A DNA stretch of 64,000 nucleotides from NCBI GenBank assembly GCA_964017125.1, contig OZ024914.1, positions 21,386,282 to 21,450,281 of the forward strand. Direction: 5' to 3'. Below the pieces are notes generated by a model that was not told where the DNA came from, did not search any database, and was given only the letters and a program-made list of their open reading frames with translations. Position numbers and translations under genes: made by a program. Each line of letters starts with the position of its first letter. The stretch's first letter is position 1. The stretch is from Flabesymbios commensalis. Its lineage: Eukaryota; Annelida; Polychaeta; Terebellida; Flabelligeridae. This document shows, piece after piece, positions 44,548 through 54,826 of this stretch.

Positions 44548-44700
44548 AAGCAAACACGACACGTTGATCCAATGCGTTTCTGATGCTGGGCCAGCGTCGA
44601 AGACGGTGGACCAACATCAGGACAGCATTAGGTCACTGTCTGGTGACGCAATGCTGATTTAATGGTAGTCTACTGTCATCGACAATGGCCTAATATTGAA
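44548..44700. mobile_element. Family P dimer upstream of the SLC5 exon
   Basis: It begins CCAAGCAAACACGACACG. Core one is GCTGGGCCAGCGTCGAAGAC-GGTGGACCAACATC. Core two, more diverged, is TAGTCTACTGTCATCGACAATGGCC. The right end is lost near TGATCACG. It ends 214 bp before the SLC5 start codon, so it probably lies in or near the promoter or 5' UTR. Confidence 0.85.
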
Positions 44701-44913
44701 TGATCACGAGATTCAACCGAAAGCCCCCAAGGATTCTGACGTGCAAAACCAAGTACCTGGTTATTTTTCGAGTAAGCGGTTACCGCCGTTTGGATTAGCA
44801 GAGCATAACAATACACGAAGAATGATGTCGATGCGCACTGATAAACATGATATAACACATCTGAACAATAACTCTTACCTGGTTGTTTTCTACACGCAGT
44901 AGCCAGTTCAAAC

Positions 44914-45252
44914 ATGGAGACGTCTACTCTGTCAGTTTGGGATTATTTAGTTTTTGCCGTGGTTCTTGGAGTATCTCTCATCATAGGACTGTATTATGCA
45001 TGGAAGGAAAGAAAAGGCGTTTCTGCTGACGAATTTTTACTGGCGAGTCGTAACATGTCCATCCTGCCAGTCAGCATGTCACTCTTGGTCAGCTTCATTT
45101 CTGCTATTTATATTTTAGGAGCTGCTTCAGAGGTTTACAGATTTGGGGGACAATATCTCGCCTTTTTTACCGGTATCATTTTCATGACTCCAATTGCCAC
45201 TCATCTATTTCATCCCGTCTACTTCAAAATGGAACTGTCCAGCATGTTTGAG
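44914..45252 (+). CDS. SLC5 family sodium/solute symporter, first coding exon
   Basis: 113 codons from ATG to a GTAAAC donor after MELSSMFE. The N-terminus is short and extracellular, followed by a first membrane helix (WDYLVFAVVLGVSLIIGLYY, about residues 9-28). A conserved loop and second helix follow (ADEFLLASRNMSILPVSMSL to SFISAIYILG, about 38-69), then SEVYRFG and a third helix (AFFTGIIFMTPIA). SADEFLLA-RNMS-LPV-MSL and P-SEVYRFG are hallmarks of the SLC5A8/A12/A6 group, which carries monocarboxylates or vitamins with sodium across the plasma membrane. Human members have about 610 residues, so later exons must lie beyond 45252. None was recognised to the window end, implying a first intron of more than 18 kb or a truncated gene. 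The substrate cannot be deduced. Confidence 0.9.
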
Positions 45253-45587
45253 GTAAACACTAAAGTATGTTTGTATATAAAACTATTACATAGTCTTGGA
45301 GCATTAGCCTAAAAACAGATGAAACAGGAAAAGTCCCCAGATATATCTAGATTACCATATTAAAAACTCCTGCAAATCCAAAATTTTAATATGAGTGTCT
45401 CTGGGAGCTTTTCAGAAAAAAAAATCTGCTTGTTAAGAATTCTGTCCGGGTATACGTCTATTGCTCCTGGACATACAGCATAGCGTGAATTTGTGTATGC
45501 CTTTGTTTGAGATATGAATTAATTTAACATGTTTAATTATTTAGTTATAATATTGTCCACTGATATTACTGATAACACATTGCCGGG
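45253..45587 (+). other. Start of inferred SLC5 intron; nothing else seen
   Basis: A short in-frame extension after the donor carries no conserved SLC5 sequence. The next conserved block of the family (beginning Y-L-E-x-RF) is absent. Confidence 0.55.
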
Positions 45588-45745
45588 TCTATTTGCCCCG
45601 TCACGGGGCACACAAGGCAAGAAAAGTGCGTTGGATTACCCGTGACGGGGCAAATAACAGTTAAATCCTCTTCCATGTCCCGTGACGGGGCGTGGAACCG
45701 CTAATTTTGTGCCTTCTATACCCCGTGGCGGACGAAATAAAGGAA
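45588..45745. repeat. Family T hairpins with CCCGTGACGGGG
   Basis: TATTTGCCCCGTCACGGGGC (45590) faces CCCGTGACGGGGCAAATA (45639). Further copies, CCCGTGACGGGGCG (45679) and CCCCGTGGCGGACG (45721), follow. Another copy, CCCCGTGACGGGGTAAATAG, is at 60629. The motif is self-complementary. Confidence 0.8.
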
Positions 45746-45799
45746 AATTAGAGTTATACAGCCCGCTGTGGTGTATGAAAGATAATTAAAGTGTCCTTG

Positions 45800-47755
45800 T
45801 CTTTCCTGAAAGATGAAGTTTTCCTAGTGTGCAGCCAGCCCCTCATCCCTGAGAGATGAAGTTTACCAGTGTGCAACCAGCCCCTCATGCCTCCTGAGAG
45901 ATGAGGTTTATCCAGTGTGCAACCACCCCTCATCCCTCCTGAGAGACGAAGTTTACATAGTGTGCAACCAGCCCCTCATCCCCGTGAGATGAAGTTTACA
46001 AGTGTGCAACCAGTCCCTCATCCCTCCTAAGGATGAGGTTTACCTACTGTGAAGTGGGCCCCTCATCCCTTCTGGGAGATAAGGGTTTAGCCAGTGCGCA
46101 GCGGGCCCCTCATCCCTCCTAAGGATTAGGCTCGGTCAGTCTGCAGTGGGCCCCTCATCCCTCCTGAGCAATGAGGTTTACCTAGTGTGCAGTGGGCCCC
46201 TCATCCCTCCTAAGAAATGGGGTTTACCAAGTGTGCAGTGGGCCCCTCATCCCACTTGAGAGATGAGGTTTATCAATTATGCAGTGAGCCCCTTATCCCT
46301 GACTCTGCCTGATAGATGAGGTTTACCCAGTGCGCAGCGGGCCCCTCATCCCTCCTAAGGATTAGGCTCGGTCAGTCTGCAGTGGGCCCCTCATCCCTCC
46401 TGAGCAATGAGGTTTACCTAGTGTGCAGTGGGCCCCTCATCCCTCCTAAGAAATGGGGTTTACCAAGTGTGCAGTGGGCCCCTCATCCCACTTGAGAGAT
46501 GAGGTTTATCAATTATGCAGTGAGCCCCTTATCCCTGACTCTGCCTGATAGATGAGGTTTACCCAGTGTGCAGTGGGCCCCTCATCCCTGACTCTGCCTC
46601 AGAGATGAGGTGAACCAATAACCCAGTGTGTAGTGTGCCCCTCATCCCTAACTTTGAGTTTTACCCAGTGTGCAACCAGCCCTTCATCTATCCTGAGAGA
46701 TGAGGTTTACCTAGTGTGCATTGGGCCCCTCGTCCCTCCTAAGAGATTAGGTTTACCTAGTGTGCAGCGGGCCCCTCATCCCTCCTGAGGGATGATTTTA
46801 TCGATTGTGCAGTGAGCCCCTCATCCCTGACTCTGCCTGATAGATGAGGTTTACCTAGTGTCCAGTGGGCCCTTCATCCCTTCTGAGAGATGAGATTTAC
46901 CCAATGTGCAGTGAGCCCCTCATCCCTAACACTGCCTGAGACATAAGGTTCACCCAGTGTGCAGTGGGCCCCGCATCCCTAACTGGCCCTGAAAGATAAG
47001 GTTTACCCAGTGTGCAACCAGCCCCTCATCCATCCTAAGAATGAGATTTAGCCAGTCTGCAGTGGGCCCCTCATCCCTCCTAACAGATGAAGTGTACCTA
47101 GTGTGCAGTGGGCCCCACATCCCTTCTGAGAGATAAGGGTTTAGTCAGTGTGCAGCGATCCCTCATCCCTCCTGAAGATGAAGTTTAGCCGGAAGTGTGC
47201 AGTGTGCCCCTCATCCATAACTGGGCTTGAAAGATAAGGTTCACCCAGTGTGTAGCGAGCCTTTCACTCTCTCAGGGTCGAGTGTACACAGAGAGAGGAG
47301 GTTTACCTAGTGTGCGGTGGGCCCTTCATCCCTCTTGAGAGAGGAGGTTTATCCAGTGTGCAGTGGGCCCCTCATCTCTCCTGAGAGAAGAGGTTTACAT
47401 GGTGTGTAGTGGGGTCCTTCATCCCTCTTGAGAGAGAAGGTTTACCCAGTGTGCAGTGGGCCCCTCATCTCTCCTGAGATCGGAGGTTTACCGAGTGTGC
47501 AGTGGGCCCTTCATCCCTCTTGAGAGAAGAGGTTTATCCAGTGTGCATTGGGCTCATCATCCCTACTTGGCCCTGCAAAATGAGGTTTACCCAGTGTGCA
47601 GCGAGCCCCTTATCCATCCTAAGGATGAGGTTTGGTCAGTGTACAGTGGGCCCCTCATCCATAACTAGGCTGAAAGATGAGGTTCACCCAGTGTGTGGCG
47701 AGCCCTTCACTCGCCCAGGGTGAAGTTTACACAATGTGCAGCTGAGCCCCTCATC
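45800..47755. repeat. 2-kb GC-rich minisatellite, unit about 43-65 bp
   Basis: About 38 units of the type GATGAGGTTTACCYAGTG, TGCAGTGGGCCCCTCATCCC, TCCTGAGA. Units vary in length and sequence, so most of the array is old. GC content is far above the surroundings. Open frames at 47456-47723 are repeat-encoded (e.g. V-Y-P-V-C-S-G-P) and are not genes. It lies in the inferred first intron of the SLC5 gene. Confidence 0.95.
46092..46563. repeat. Two identical 236-bp blocks inside the minisatellite
   Basis: 46092-46327 and 46328-46563 look identical base for base by eye, each holding five variant units (starting CAGTGCGCAGCGGGCCCC and GGATTAGGCTCGG). Neighbouring units differ by 10-25 percent, so this five-unit duplication must be recent. 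Confidence 0.93.
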
Positions 47756-47978
47756 CCCAAGAGATGCGATGATCAGATTTGTCCTATATTAACATTCTGA
47801 TGCCTATAATATCACATATCTTATGTATTAGCACTCCCCATTCTAGAGTATCTCATGTATTGAAATTTTGACACAACATTCCCAGAGTATTCAGGAGGGG
47901 TCCTATGACTTTTCTAAGTCATCTAACATATTCGTCTGGATTTATCAATGATTTCATGGATCACTATACTCTTGAATG
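47756..47978. other. Short unique stretch
   Basis: Nothing recognised. Confidence 0.5.
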
Positions 47979-47979
47979 G

Positions 47980-48090
47980 CAAAAGGCAGTTTCTGCTTAC
48001 TTGTAAAGTGAGCAGATACTGCACTATGCTGCTCTTAAAATTCAAAAGGCAGTATCTGCTTACTTGTAAAGTGAGAAGATACTGCCTTTT
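47980..48090. repeat. Two tandem hairpins
   Basis: AAAAGGCAGTATCTGCTTAC with TTGTAAAGTGAGAAGATACTGCCTTTT is at 48044-48090. An earlier, imperfect version (AAAAGGCAGTTTCTGCTTAC to GTGAGCAGATACTGC) is at 47980-48032. An AAAATTCAAAAGG spacer lies between them. Confidence 0.85.
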
Positions 48091-48117
48091 GGATTGCACG
48101 GCAGTAGGCCTATATAA

Positions 48118-48325
48118 ATGGTCCAATGTTGGTTCAATAGTGTACACGTCGGGTGATTCTCCATTCATTGCCAGGAGGGTGAACAGGGTGCCCCTATGTC
48201 CAGACTGACTCTACCCTTTAGTCTCTAGATTTGATAATAAAAATACATTTATCCAATGTTTTAATTCCGGGCCAGCGTCGCAGACAGTGGCCCAGTATTA
48301 AACCAATATTGTGTATTAGGTATGG
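48118..48325. repeat. Family P copies, one partial and one better kept
   Basis: The partial copy is at 48120-48175 (CCAATGTTGGTTCAATAGTG). The better one, at 48248-48315, reads TCCAATGTTTTAATTCCGGG, CCAGCGTCGCAGACAGTGGC and CCAGTATTAAACCAATATTG. Confidence 0.7.
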
Positions 48326-48786
48326 ACAGTTGAAACATTAAAATAACAGTCGCAGTTCTATTCAAACACAAAAAGTTGAAGCAATGTTGTTTTTTATGTA
48401 TGTATTTATTTACCTCCACTTTGGAGAGCATGCATGCAAAGATACAGGTACAAAGGTTTAAAGTTCAACATTCAACACACTCATATTGAGAAATTTAAAA
48501 ATTAACATCAGGTATTATACAAAACAAGTCATATTCACAGTGAAATTTAATACATACTTTTGAGAGTAATACTAGAGCTCCTATTGAATAATTATTTTGA
48601 TATGATGAGAAAAACAAACATTTACATAATATTATATATAGTCACTGCTAATTGCCTGAATTCATGGTTCACATGAAAAAAAAAATTTACAATCTCCTCA
48701 TATATATCTCTCCATTCACTCACATATTCACTGTTCAATCGACTCAGAATAAAAACTAACTTTTCACTTGTATTCATACATTCGAT

Positions 48787-49251
48787 TCACGTTATAAAAG
48801 CTGCAGGCATAGATTCGATGACACGTGTCCAGCGCTTGACACGCTCATTGACAAGTGATGGACATTCAAGCAATACGTGCTCATGACATAGTCGGCTGTA
48901 TATTGAACAGAGCTGACACAACTTACTGGATTTAGTATACATAATATAATAGTTCACGGAGCTAACAACGAGTCTAGCAATACATTTAAACTTTCTAATT
49001 GACTGAGGCCTGTCTCTACACAAACGCCACATCCAACTCATTGCGACAGTATTTACACTTTTTACAAGCATTGACCATCTTTTAAATAGTATACACTGCA
49101 TATACCATTTTTTTCTGTATTGTGACCATATTGCATTCTTTACTATTTTTTTCCATTGCTCACAAGTATTATGGTTTGGGTTTAAAATTAACAAACTTAG
49201 AACTTTGTCCTGTATATTATATTTGTGACACGTTTTAACAATCGTAGACAA
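48787..49251 (-). pseudogene. LINE ORF2 C-terminal segment with zinc-knuckle-like motif
   Basis: 154 residues of basic character end with KLCQLCSIYSRLCHEHVLLE and CPSL. The C-x2-C, then H-x4-C, arrangement followed by P is the C-terminal zinc-finger type of many LINE ORF2 proteins. The stop at 48787 is probably the natural end of ORF2. Confidence 0.75.
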
Positions 49252-49301
49252 TTAAGGGCCCTGTTTTTTACGCTTTGAGTAAGGCATATGTAATGTTTCT
49301 A

Positions 49302-49625
49302 TTAGAAGGTTAGGCAGATTTTTTTAAATAAATTAGGAATTCGTAACAATGTCCATAGGTAGATCAGTCTATACATATCTATAGTAGCTTGTACACTTAG
49401 CCATCCCATTAGGGCTGTAGCTGCTGGACCAGCGCATTGCTGCGGCAACCCCTGCAGTCTACGAGCCGCATCCTGGTGAGCCCGCTCCATTAACTCAACA
49501 TTATCATCACTTATAGGCCATACTTGACACCCGTACAATAACCGCGGCATTGCTACAGACAGATACACCTTTGATGCACTCATAGGGTTTATTCCACCAT
49601 TACGAGCGCAGATACCTTGGATCAT
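49302..49625 (-). pseudogene. LINE post-RT segment
   Basis: It contains GGINPMSASKVYLSVAMPRL, LYGCQVWPISDDNVELMERA and HQDAARRLQGLPQ. The phrase P-x-LLYG-x-x-W and the following helix with H-x-x-A-R-R-LQGLP are typical of the thumb/connection of invertebrate LINEs. Confidence 0.8.
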
Positions 49626-49734
49626 ATATGATATTTTTTTATGAATTTGAATTATTGCATCTGTTGCAATTTTTTTACCGTGTTGTCTGCTGCACAGAGG
49701 GACCCCGAGATGATTAGCACCTTCTACATTATAA

Positions 49735-50202
49735 TTATATTACATGATTATTAAGTACTAATTGACCACCTTGCCCGCCATATAGCTGTATCTTACTCAA
49801 GCCAAATTCATATCTCCGCTTTCTGCTATGGTTTACACACACGTCAGTTAAGTGTTGTAATGTATATAATGACGTAGACATTACAGAGATATCGTCAGCA
49901 AAACTTACACCACTGATCTTAAGATTCCCTATTTTAACTGCACACGGGATATCTCTGAGTTCTTCTAGCAAGTCATTGTTATAAACACAATATAAAAACA
50001 TAGGAAAAATATCTCCTTGGTGAATACCTTGTTTGGGAATAAACCACTCAGAAAATAGACCACAGACTCTAACAGTGCATTGGAAGCCATTGTAACTGTC
50101 ACTTATAATTCTCAAAAGTATTTTATCTAGTCCTAACTTGATAAGTTTATACAGCATCCCATTAATCCACACAGAGTCAAAAGCTTCCTTTACATCTAAC
50201 AA
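49735..50202 (-). pseudogene. LINE reverse transcriptase segment
   Basis: 155 residues. The first catalytic Asp is in LLDVKEAFDSVW. The QG motif reads GIHQGDIFPMFLY, and the catalytic pair is in SFADDISVM (FADD, a common LINE variant of YADD). After a frame change near 49738 the protein continues as YNYNVEGANHLGVPLCSRQH. Confidence 0.85.
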
Positions 50203-50297
50203 TGCAATATACGCAATTGTTTTAATTTTGGGCTAGCGTCTGGTATAGTGATACAACATTAAGTCAACAAAGAGACAAGTCAATGTGTGTACTGGGC

Positions 50298-51758
50298 ACT
50301 CTGAATGCGATTCCATTTGACAAACAAATATATATCTATTTACAAGTGCAAAAGCTCAGTGGGGACTTCTGAAATTTGAAGTCTGAAGTCCGAAGTCTAT
50401 AATTCCAGTTCAGAATGCCTGCCAAAAAACTCATACGCGAAATTCCAATCAATCTGTCATAGTAAAAATAACCCAACAAAATTTAAAATGGCCGCCACAA
50501 AAACTCATAAAACCCAGCCCAAATATTATTGTAACTTGAAAAGTCACAATTCCAATCTAGTATAATTAACTACTTTTCAAATATTGTTAAGGGTGCGTCA
50601 CCACGGTCAAGGGTCTATGTCCGAGCCCAATGGGGAATGAATGTAGGTTATAAGACATAAATTTATATTAATTGTTTGAGTGTCAATTAACCCAGGCCTA
50701 GTCATATACGTTATTACTACTCATCATTTTAGAATACAAACATTGATAATTTCACCATCGTTATGTGCAGTGAGTTTAGCTATAACCAGATAACAGTGTC
50801 GTAACCTTCAGTTTAACGCTAACCGGTATGCCAGAAGCTGGTTTAGGCTTAACACGATGATAAACCAGTGTGTTATGTTGCCAGATGTTAACCCTGATCA
50901 GGGGGTAGTTTAAGCAAAAGGTTAAGGAAGTTGATGGCAATAGAAATATGAAATCGAATCATAAAATTCACTAAATTATCATAATTATCCATGGAATACT
51001 AATAGACGACACTCATAATTGTGTGGAGTCATTGGAAAAAAATCAGCATTATCAAATATTTTTTTATATTTGATGGAAAAGCAAATCAATTTTTTTTTAA
51101 GACATTGCAGGTATCAACTTCTTTATTTTCAAATCAGTGATTTACCAAACAAAATTGTACACACATCTATGCATGCCTATCACAATTAAGTACTAATATA
51201 CCAATCGAATTAATTAAATATTTGTTTATCTGAGATTTTACTGTAGATACATATAACAATGAAATATGAACCTTTACAACGCTAAAATAAATTTCGTATA
51301 AAATATGAGATAATAAATGATGAATTAATATATACTTTTTATGACGCACAATAACATCTGAGATAATGGCTACACAAGATGGCGACTGGGTGGTAAATAG
51401 TGAAAGAACGCTCGCACAAAATCACGTTTTTCTCAGCTTTACGATTCACAATGGTCGACATTTTTTATTAAACAACATTCATATTGAAAAGCAGTATGTG
51501 TAGCTGAACATCTGGGATGAAACTATTTGCAGATTTCTTGGATGACTATGGATTTTAATTTCAGTCATGCAAGTTCGACACAGGCACACATTCGACATAG
51601 TATGATTACGATGGCAGCACATTGAATTGACATCACTGACAGGTACACGTACAGTCTCTCTCCACATTTTACACCGGCACCGTGCTCACTGATTTTTCTC
51701 AGTTATATTATATAAACAGTAAGCCCATATATTTTTTCAAAAAAAATTTCTTCATAAA
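50298..51758. other. No gene recognised
   Basis: AT-rich. GAAGTCTGAAGTCCGAAGTC (50381) is a short tandem repeat. The final 100-300 bases may be 5' UTR of the LINE ORF1 at 51759. Confidence 0.5.
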
Positions 51759-52589
51759 ATGTTGGAACAGTCCGACGCTTCCAAAGACAGTAAAAAGAGA
51801 ACAGCATCCTGTCGCTCTCCTAGCAGTACTCCGAATCCACTTCACCAGCGACCCAAATTAGACACGGAGAATAAAATAGCTGAACTGTTACCGGTCCCCG
51901 AAGAAGATATTATGGATAAAACGGCTCTCATCGAGGCGTTTGTGGCCGCTCTCAGTGACCCTCGTGTTACCGCTGCACTGAACACAACTATTGAATCAAA
52001 GGTGGAATCTATAATTCAGCCACTGTGCAAGAAGGTAGAGGAGCTGGAGAATGAAAATAAAATGCTAAAATCCAAATTAAGTGAAACAGCGCAAAGTGTA
52101 GATTCCATGGAACAACACAGTCGCCGAAACAACCTCAGCATTTGGACCCAAATTACTGAGCAGCAAGGCGACAATACTGATGATATTGTGATAGAACACG
52201 CCAAGTCCATAGGTATAGAACTGTCAAAATCTGACATATGTCGCTCTCACAGGGTAGGTCGCTTGAAGCAAATAGATGATAACAACACTATGATCAGACC
52301 AATATTGGTGAGATTCACATCATACTGAATTCGTAATGCTGTGTATACTGCAAGAAAAAAGAGCAACTCGGTTTTTATCAGTGAAGATCTGACGGCGGTA
52401 AGAAACAATCTGCTGTACAAAGCAAAACGACATAGAGACGCCGGAATTTTCAAGTACGCATGGAGCAGAGATGGAACTATTAAAGTAAAGCTTCAGTCAG
52501 GAGCTGTTCAATCTTTGACATTAATGGCCCATTTGGATTCACTTGTTGAGCATCACTCTGATCAACCTACAAATGACTCTGGAGATTAA
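51759..52589 (+). pseudogene. LINE ORF1 protein gene with one in-frame stop
   Basis: 277 codons in one frame, interrupted only by TGA at 52326. The N-terminus is Ser/Pro/Lys-rich. A helical part follows (VEELENENKMLKSKLSETAQ, about residues 95-115), then EQHSRRNNLSIW, DICRSHRVGRL and RPILVRFTSY. After the stop it continues IRNAVYTARKKSN, FISEDLTAVRN and AKRHRDAGIFKYAWSRDGTI. Coiled coil, then the RRM-like domain with R-x-NL and RSHR-G, then P-ILV-F, is the layout of many LINE ORF1 proteins that bind the element RNA. The stop falls where family members often have Arg, consistent with CGA to TGA decay. Whether it belongs with the ORF2 that starts at 54285 is unclear, because 1.7 kb separates them. 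Confidence 0.8.
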
Positions 52590-53224
52590 AGTGTTAATGC
52601 TGTTTTACTATAACCGCTGTCTCTCCATAACCGCAAAACAGTATGTCGATAATAACAAACTTGTTCATGCTGTATATCTTTATTGGATCATTTGATCTAT
52701 CTGTACCATACATCACTAGTTTGTGTTAATCATGTTAATCAAACATGTCGAAGGATGACTATTTTTGCACCAGAAAATGTTTTTCTACCCGTCAGGGGAA
52801 CCAGGTAACTGTCAAAAGTTGATCACGATCAGTTTCTTATTATGTTTATGAACACTTTCTACAACCTTTCGATTTTAGTATTTATAATATTATCACAACC
52901 CTTAGTATCTATGTACAGCTATTTAATGACAAAAATGAATTAATACTCCAATCATTTCAATGCCTCAAGCCCAACTAGTGTGACATTTATATAAAAAAAA
53001 CAAATTCACTAGTTTTCACTAACATTATATATTATAAGTATATTATTACAACCATTATTTCAGTGCATACTTTTCAACACTTTATTGAATTAATATTTTT
53101 ATGACTGTGGTTGCAATGGGTTACACTGTGTATTTCAATATAAGTCCTGTCACTTTGTGCAACTCTATATACCTATATCTATATCTATACCTAAATCTAT
53201 ACCTATACCTAAATGATGTACAGT
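52590..53224. other. Noncoding stretch after ORF1
   Basis: AT-rich; a TATACCTATATCTATA-type simple repeat lies near 53167-53212. No RT or endonuclease sequence follows ORF1 here. Confidence 0.55.
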
Positions 53225-53640
53225 ACTTAATGTTTGCCTGCAGTTTGACTGGTGTCACCGAAGCGTAACTTTCATAAGGTGTTCTAAGCCCAATCATTCT
53301 TATATAATACCAAACACTGCCAATGTTGACATAATTATAATTCAAGGAAACGGTACACATCTGTATGCCATAGCAATACCTGTTTTATGTACACTAATGT
53401 TTGCCTGAAGTTTGACTGTTCACAATGTATTTCTCCACCTATTCATCCTTATATAAGGTCTAACTCATTTGACCACCATATATTGACCATGTTTGACACA
53501 ATTATGATCCAAGGAAAGTTTACATATCTGTATGCCACTTGCCTAAATGACGGACAATAATATCTGCCTGCAGTTTGACTTGTGTTACCGAAGCGAAACA
53601 CCCTACTCCTTTATAATGTTTGACCAATTAAGACTGACAT
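53225..53640. repeat. Tandem repeat, unit about 165-175 bp, about 2.4 copies
   Basis: GTTTGCCTG-AGTTTGACT starts units at about 53232, 53400 and 53563 (the last TCTGCCTGCAGTTTGACT). CTTATATAA, then TTGAC-TAATTAT-ATTCAAGGAAA (or ATCCAAGGAAA) and ATCTGTATGCCA, recur in order. Identity is about 75 percent. Confidence 0.8.
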
Positions 53641-53674
53641 TTAACCATGTTAACCTTTACTATTCTAGTCCAGC

Positions 53675-53725
53675 GATGTCTCGATGTCGGTGCAGCTTTC
53701 CAACGCTGCACCGACATCGAGTCCA
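53675..53725. repeat. Hairpin with CGATGTCGGTGCAG arms
   Basis: CTCGATGTCGGTGCAGC faces GCTGCACCGACATCGAG around a 7-base loop. GC-rich and nearly perfect. Confidence 0.9.
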
Positions 53726-53779
53726 CATGGGTGGATATCGCGTGTCGGCTTACTGTTCATCTTATTAAATGCGGGACGT

Positions 53780-53872
53780 CAGCTCGGCTCGGGTTCGATG
53801 TTGGGCCAGCGTCACTGACGTTGGACCAACATCGGGCATGTGGTGTGTTGGTGCCTCGTGTTTGCCGAGTGG
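53780..53872. mobile_element. Family P copy
   Basis: TTCGATGTTGGGCCAGCGTC, the turn ACT, then GACGTTGGACCAACATCGGG, with CTCGTGTTTGCCGAGTGGG at the right end. Confidence 0.8.
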
Positions 53873-54284
53873 GCATACATGCCTATCTGGTATACTGCTG
53901 TGCATCTAGAATCGTCTCAATATTTTTATGTTATTCTGCTTTAATACCGACCTAATGTTTGTCGCTCATTTTCTTATTAATATCATGATTTTTATTTTTT
54001 GAGATTACGTTGCGAGCATCAACGCAACTTTTTTCTTTTTCACGAATATCGTTATTATTTATTTTTATTATTTTTTAATATAACACATTTATCACAAATG
54101 TGTGTTATATTGACACCCGCTTTTTGTTCACACTACATGGACACAGGAATCCGTTTTGATAGTCGAACTATTTTGGTTATGCTCCTCTTTCAAACCTGTA
54201 TCATCCATTTTATCATTTCACGGCTGATATGTTGGGATAGGTGTGGTCGCGTGGTTGCGTGCTGCGATTTTTCTTAAAAATGTT

Positions 54285-54668
54285 ATAATGTTTGATGAGA
54301 ATATTCTGCGGAGTTTCGGTGGTATGCCTCGTAATTCGTTGACCCATATTTTAAATGTTAATAACACTGATACGAGTGTTGATCAAGAAATAAACTTAAT
54401 TCAGCATTCACCGTATTATGATATTGATCAACTAGTGAATTTTTTAAAAAACAAGTCTGATCAATTTTCAATCCTCAGTTTGAATATTCAATCCATTAAT
54501 GCGAAATTTGATCAACTGCGTATTATTTTAGAAGGTTTAGAGAGGCAAAACTGTGAGTTTAGTGCGATTTGTCTACAGGAGACTTGGTTGTCCGAGGCTT
54601 CCGATATTTCTTTGTTAGCTTTGGCAAATTATAATCTTATTTCGAGGCTTCCGATATTTCTTTGTTAG
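54285..54668 (+). pseudogene. LINE endonuclease, N-terminal part
   Basis: The frame reads FSILSLNIQSINAKFDQLRI (the N-x-x-S start of the nuclease fold) and FSAICLQETWLSEASDISLL (the catalytic Glu in QETW). It ends in the duplicated segment. Residues 1-45 form a LINE-specific leader. Codon use is AT-rich like the rest of the element. Confidence 0.85.
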
Positions 54669-54693
54669 CTTTGGCAAATTATAATCTTATTTC
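54594..54693 (+). repeat. Exact 50-bp tandem duplication inside the endonuclease
   Basis: 54594-54643 and 54644-54693 are identical, each starting GAGGCTTCCGATATTTC and ending AATCTTATTTC. Fifty is not a multiple of three, so the frame is lost at the second copy. It may be a replication slip in the genome or an assembly artefact. Confidence 0.95.
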
Positions 54694-54826
54694 TCAAGGT
54701 AAAATATGCTCTTCTCATGGAGGCTTAGCAATATATTTATTAAAAAAGTATGATCACTAAACTCTAACTTTATACAATCATTCCGATATATGGGAAGGTC
54801 AGTTTGTTGAAATTTCGGGTGTTACC

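Larger units (their letters stand above)
48390..50212 (-). mobile_element. 5'-truncated LINE with reverse transcriptase and C-terminal zinc finger
   Basis: Read from 50212 downward: IAYIALLDVKEAFDSVW directly at the 5' edge, then GIHQGDIFPMFLYCVYNNDL, GVSFADDISVMS, YGCQVWPISDDNVELMERAH, and a C-terminal part with CQLC and HVLLEC. The 3' UTR (48786-48390) is AT-rich. The element is cut inside the RT domain, as is usual for incomplete target-primed reverse transcription. The frame breaks at least twice. The clade is not certain. Confidence 0.85.
48361..50297. mobile_element. Family P element split by a LINE insertion
   Basis: Left flank 48361-48384 (TTCAAACACAAAAAGTTGAA then GCAATG) and right flank 50214-50297 (TTTTAATTTTGGGCTAGCGT through AACATTAAGTCAAC to TGTGTGTACTGGG) together have the order of one family P copy (compare 48248-48315). 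GCAATGTTGTTTT (48381) and GCAATTGTTTT (50213) look like an imperfect target duplication. The LINE therefore entered after the P element. Confidence 0.75.

Noticed and set aside
47456-47723. Open frames of 70 and 73 codons with V-Y-P-V-C-S-G-P repeats
   Set aside because: They run through the GC-rich minisatellite and change with unit length; there is no start context or conservation.
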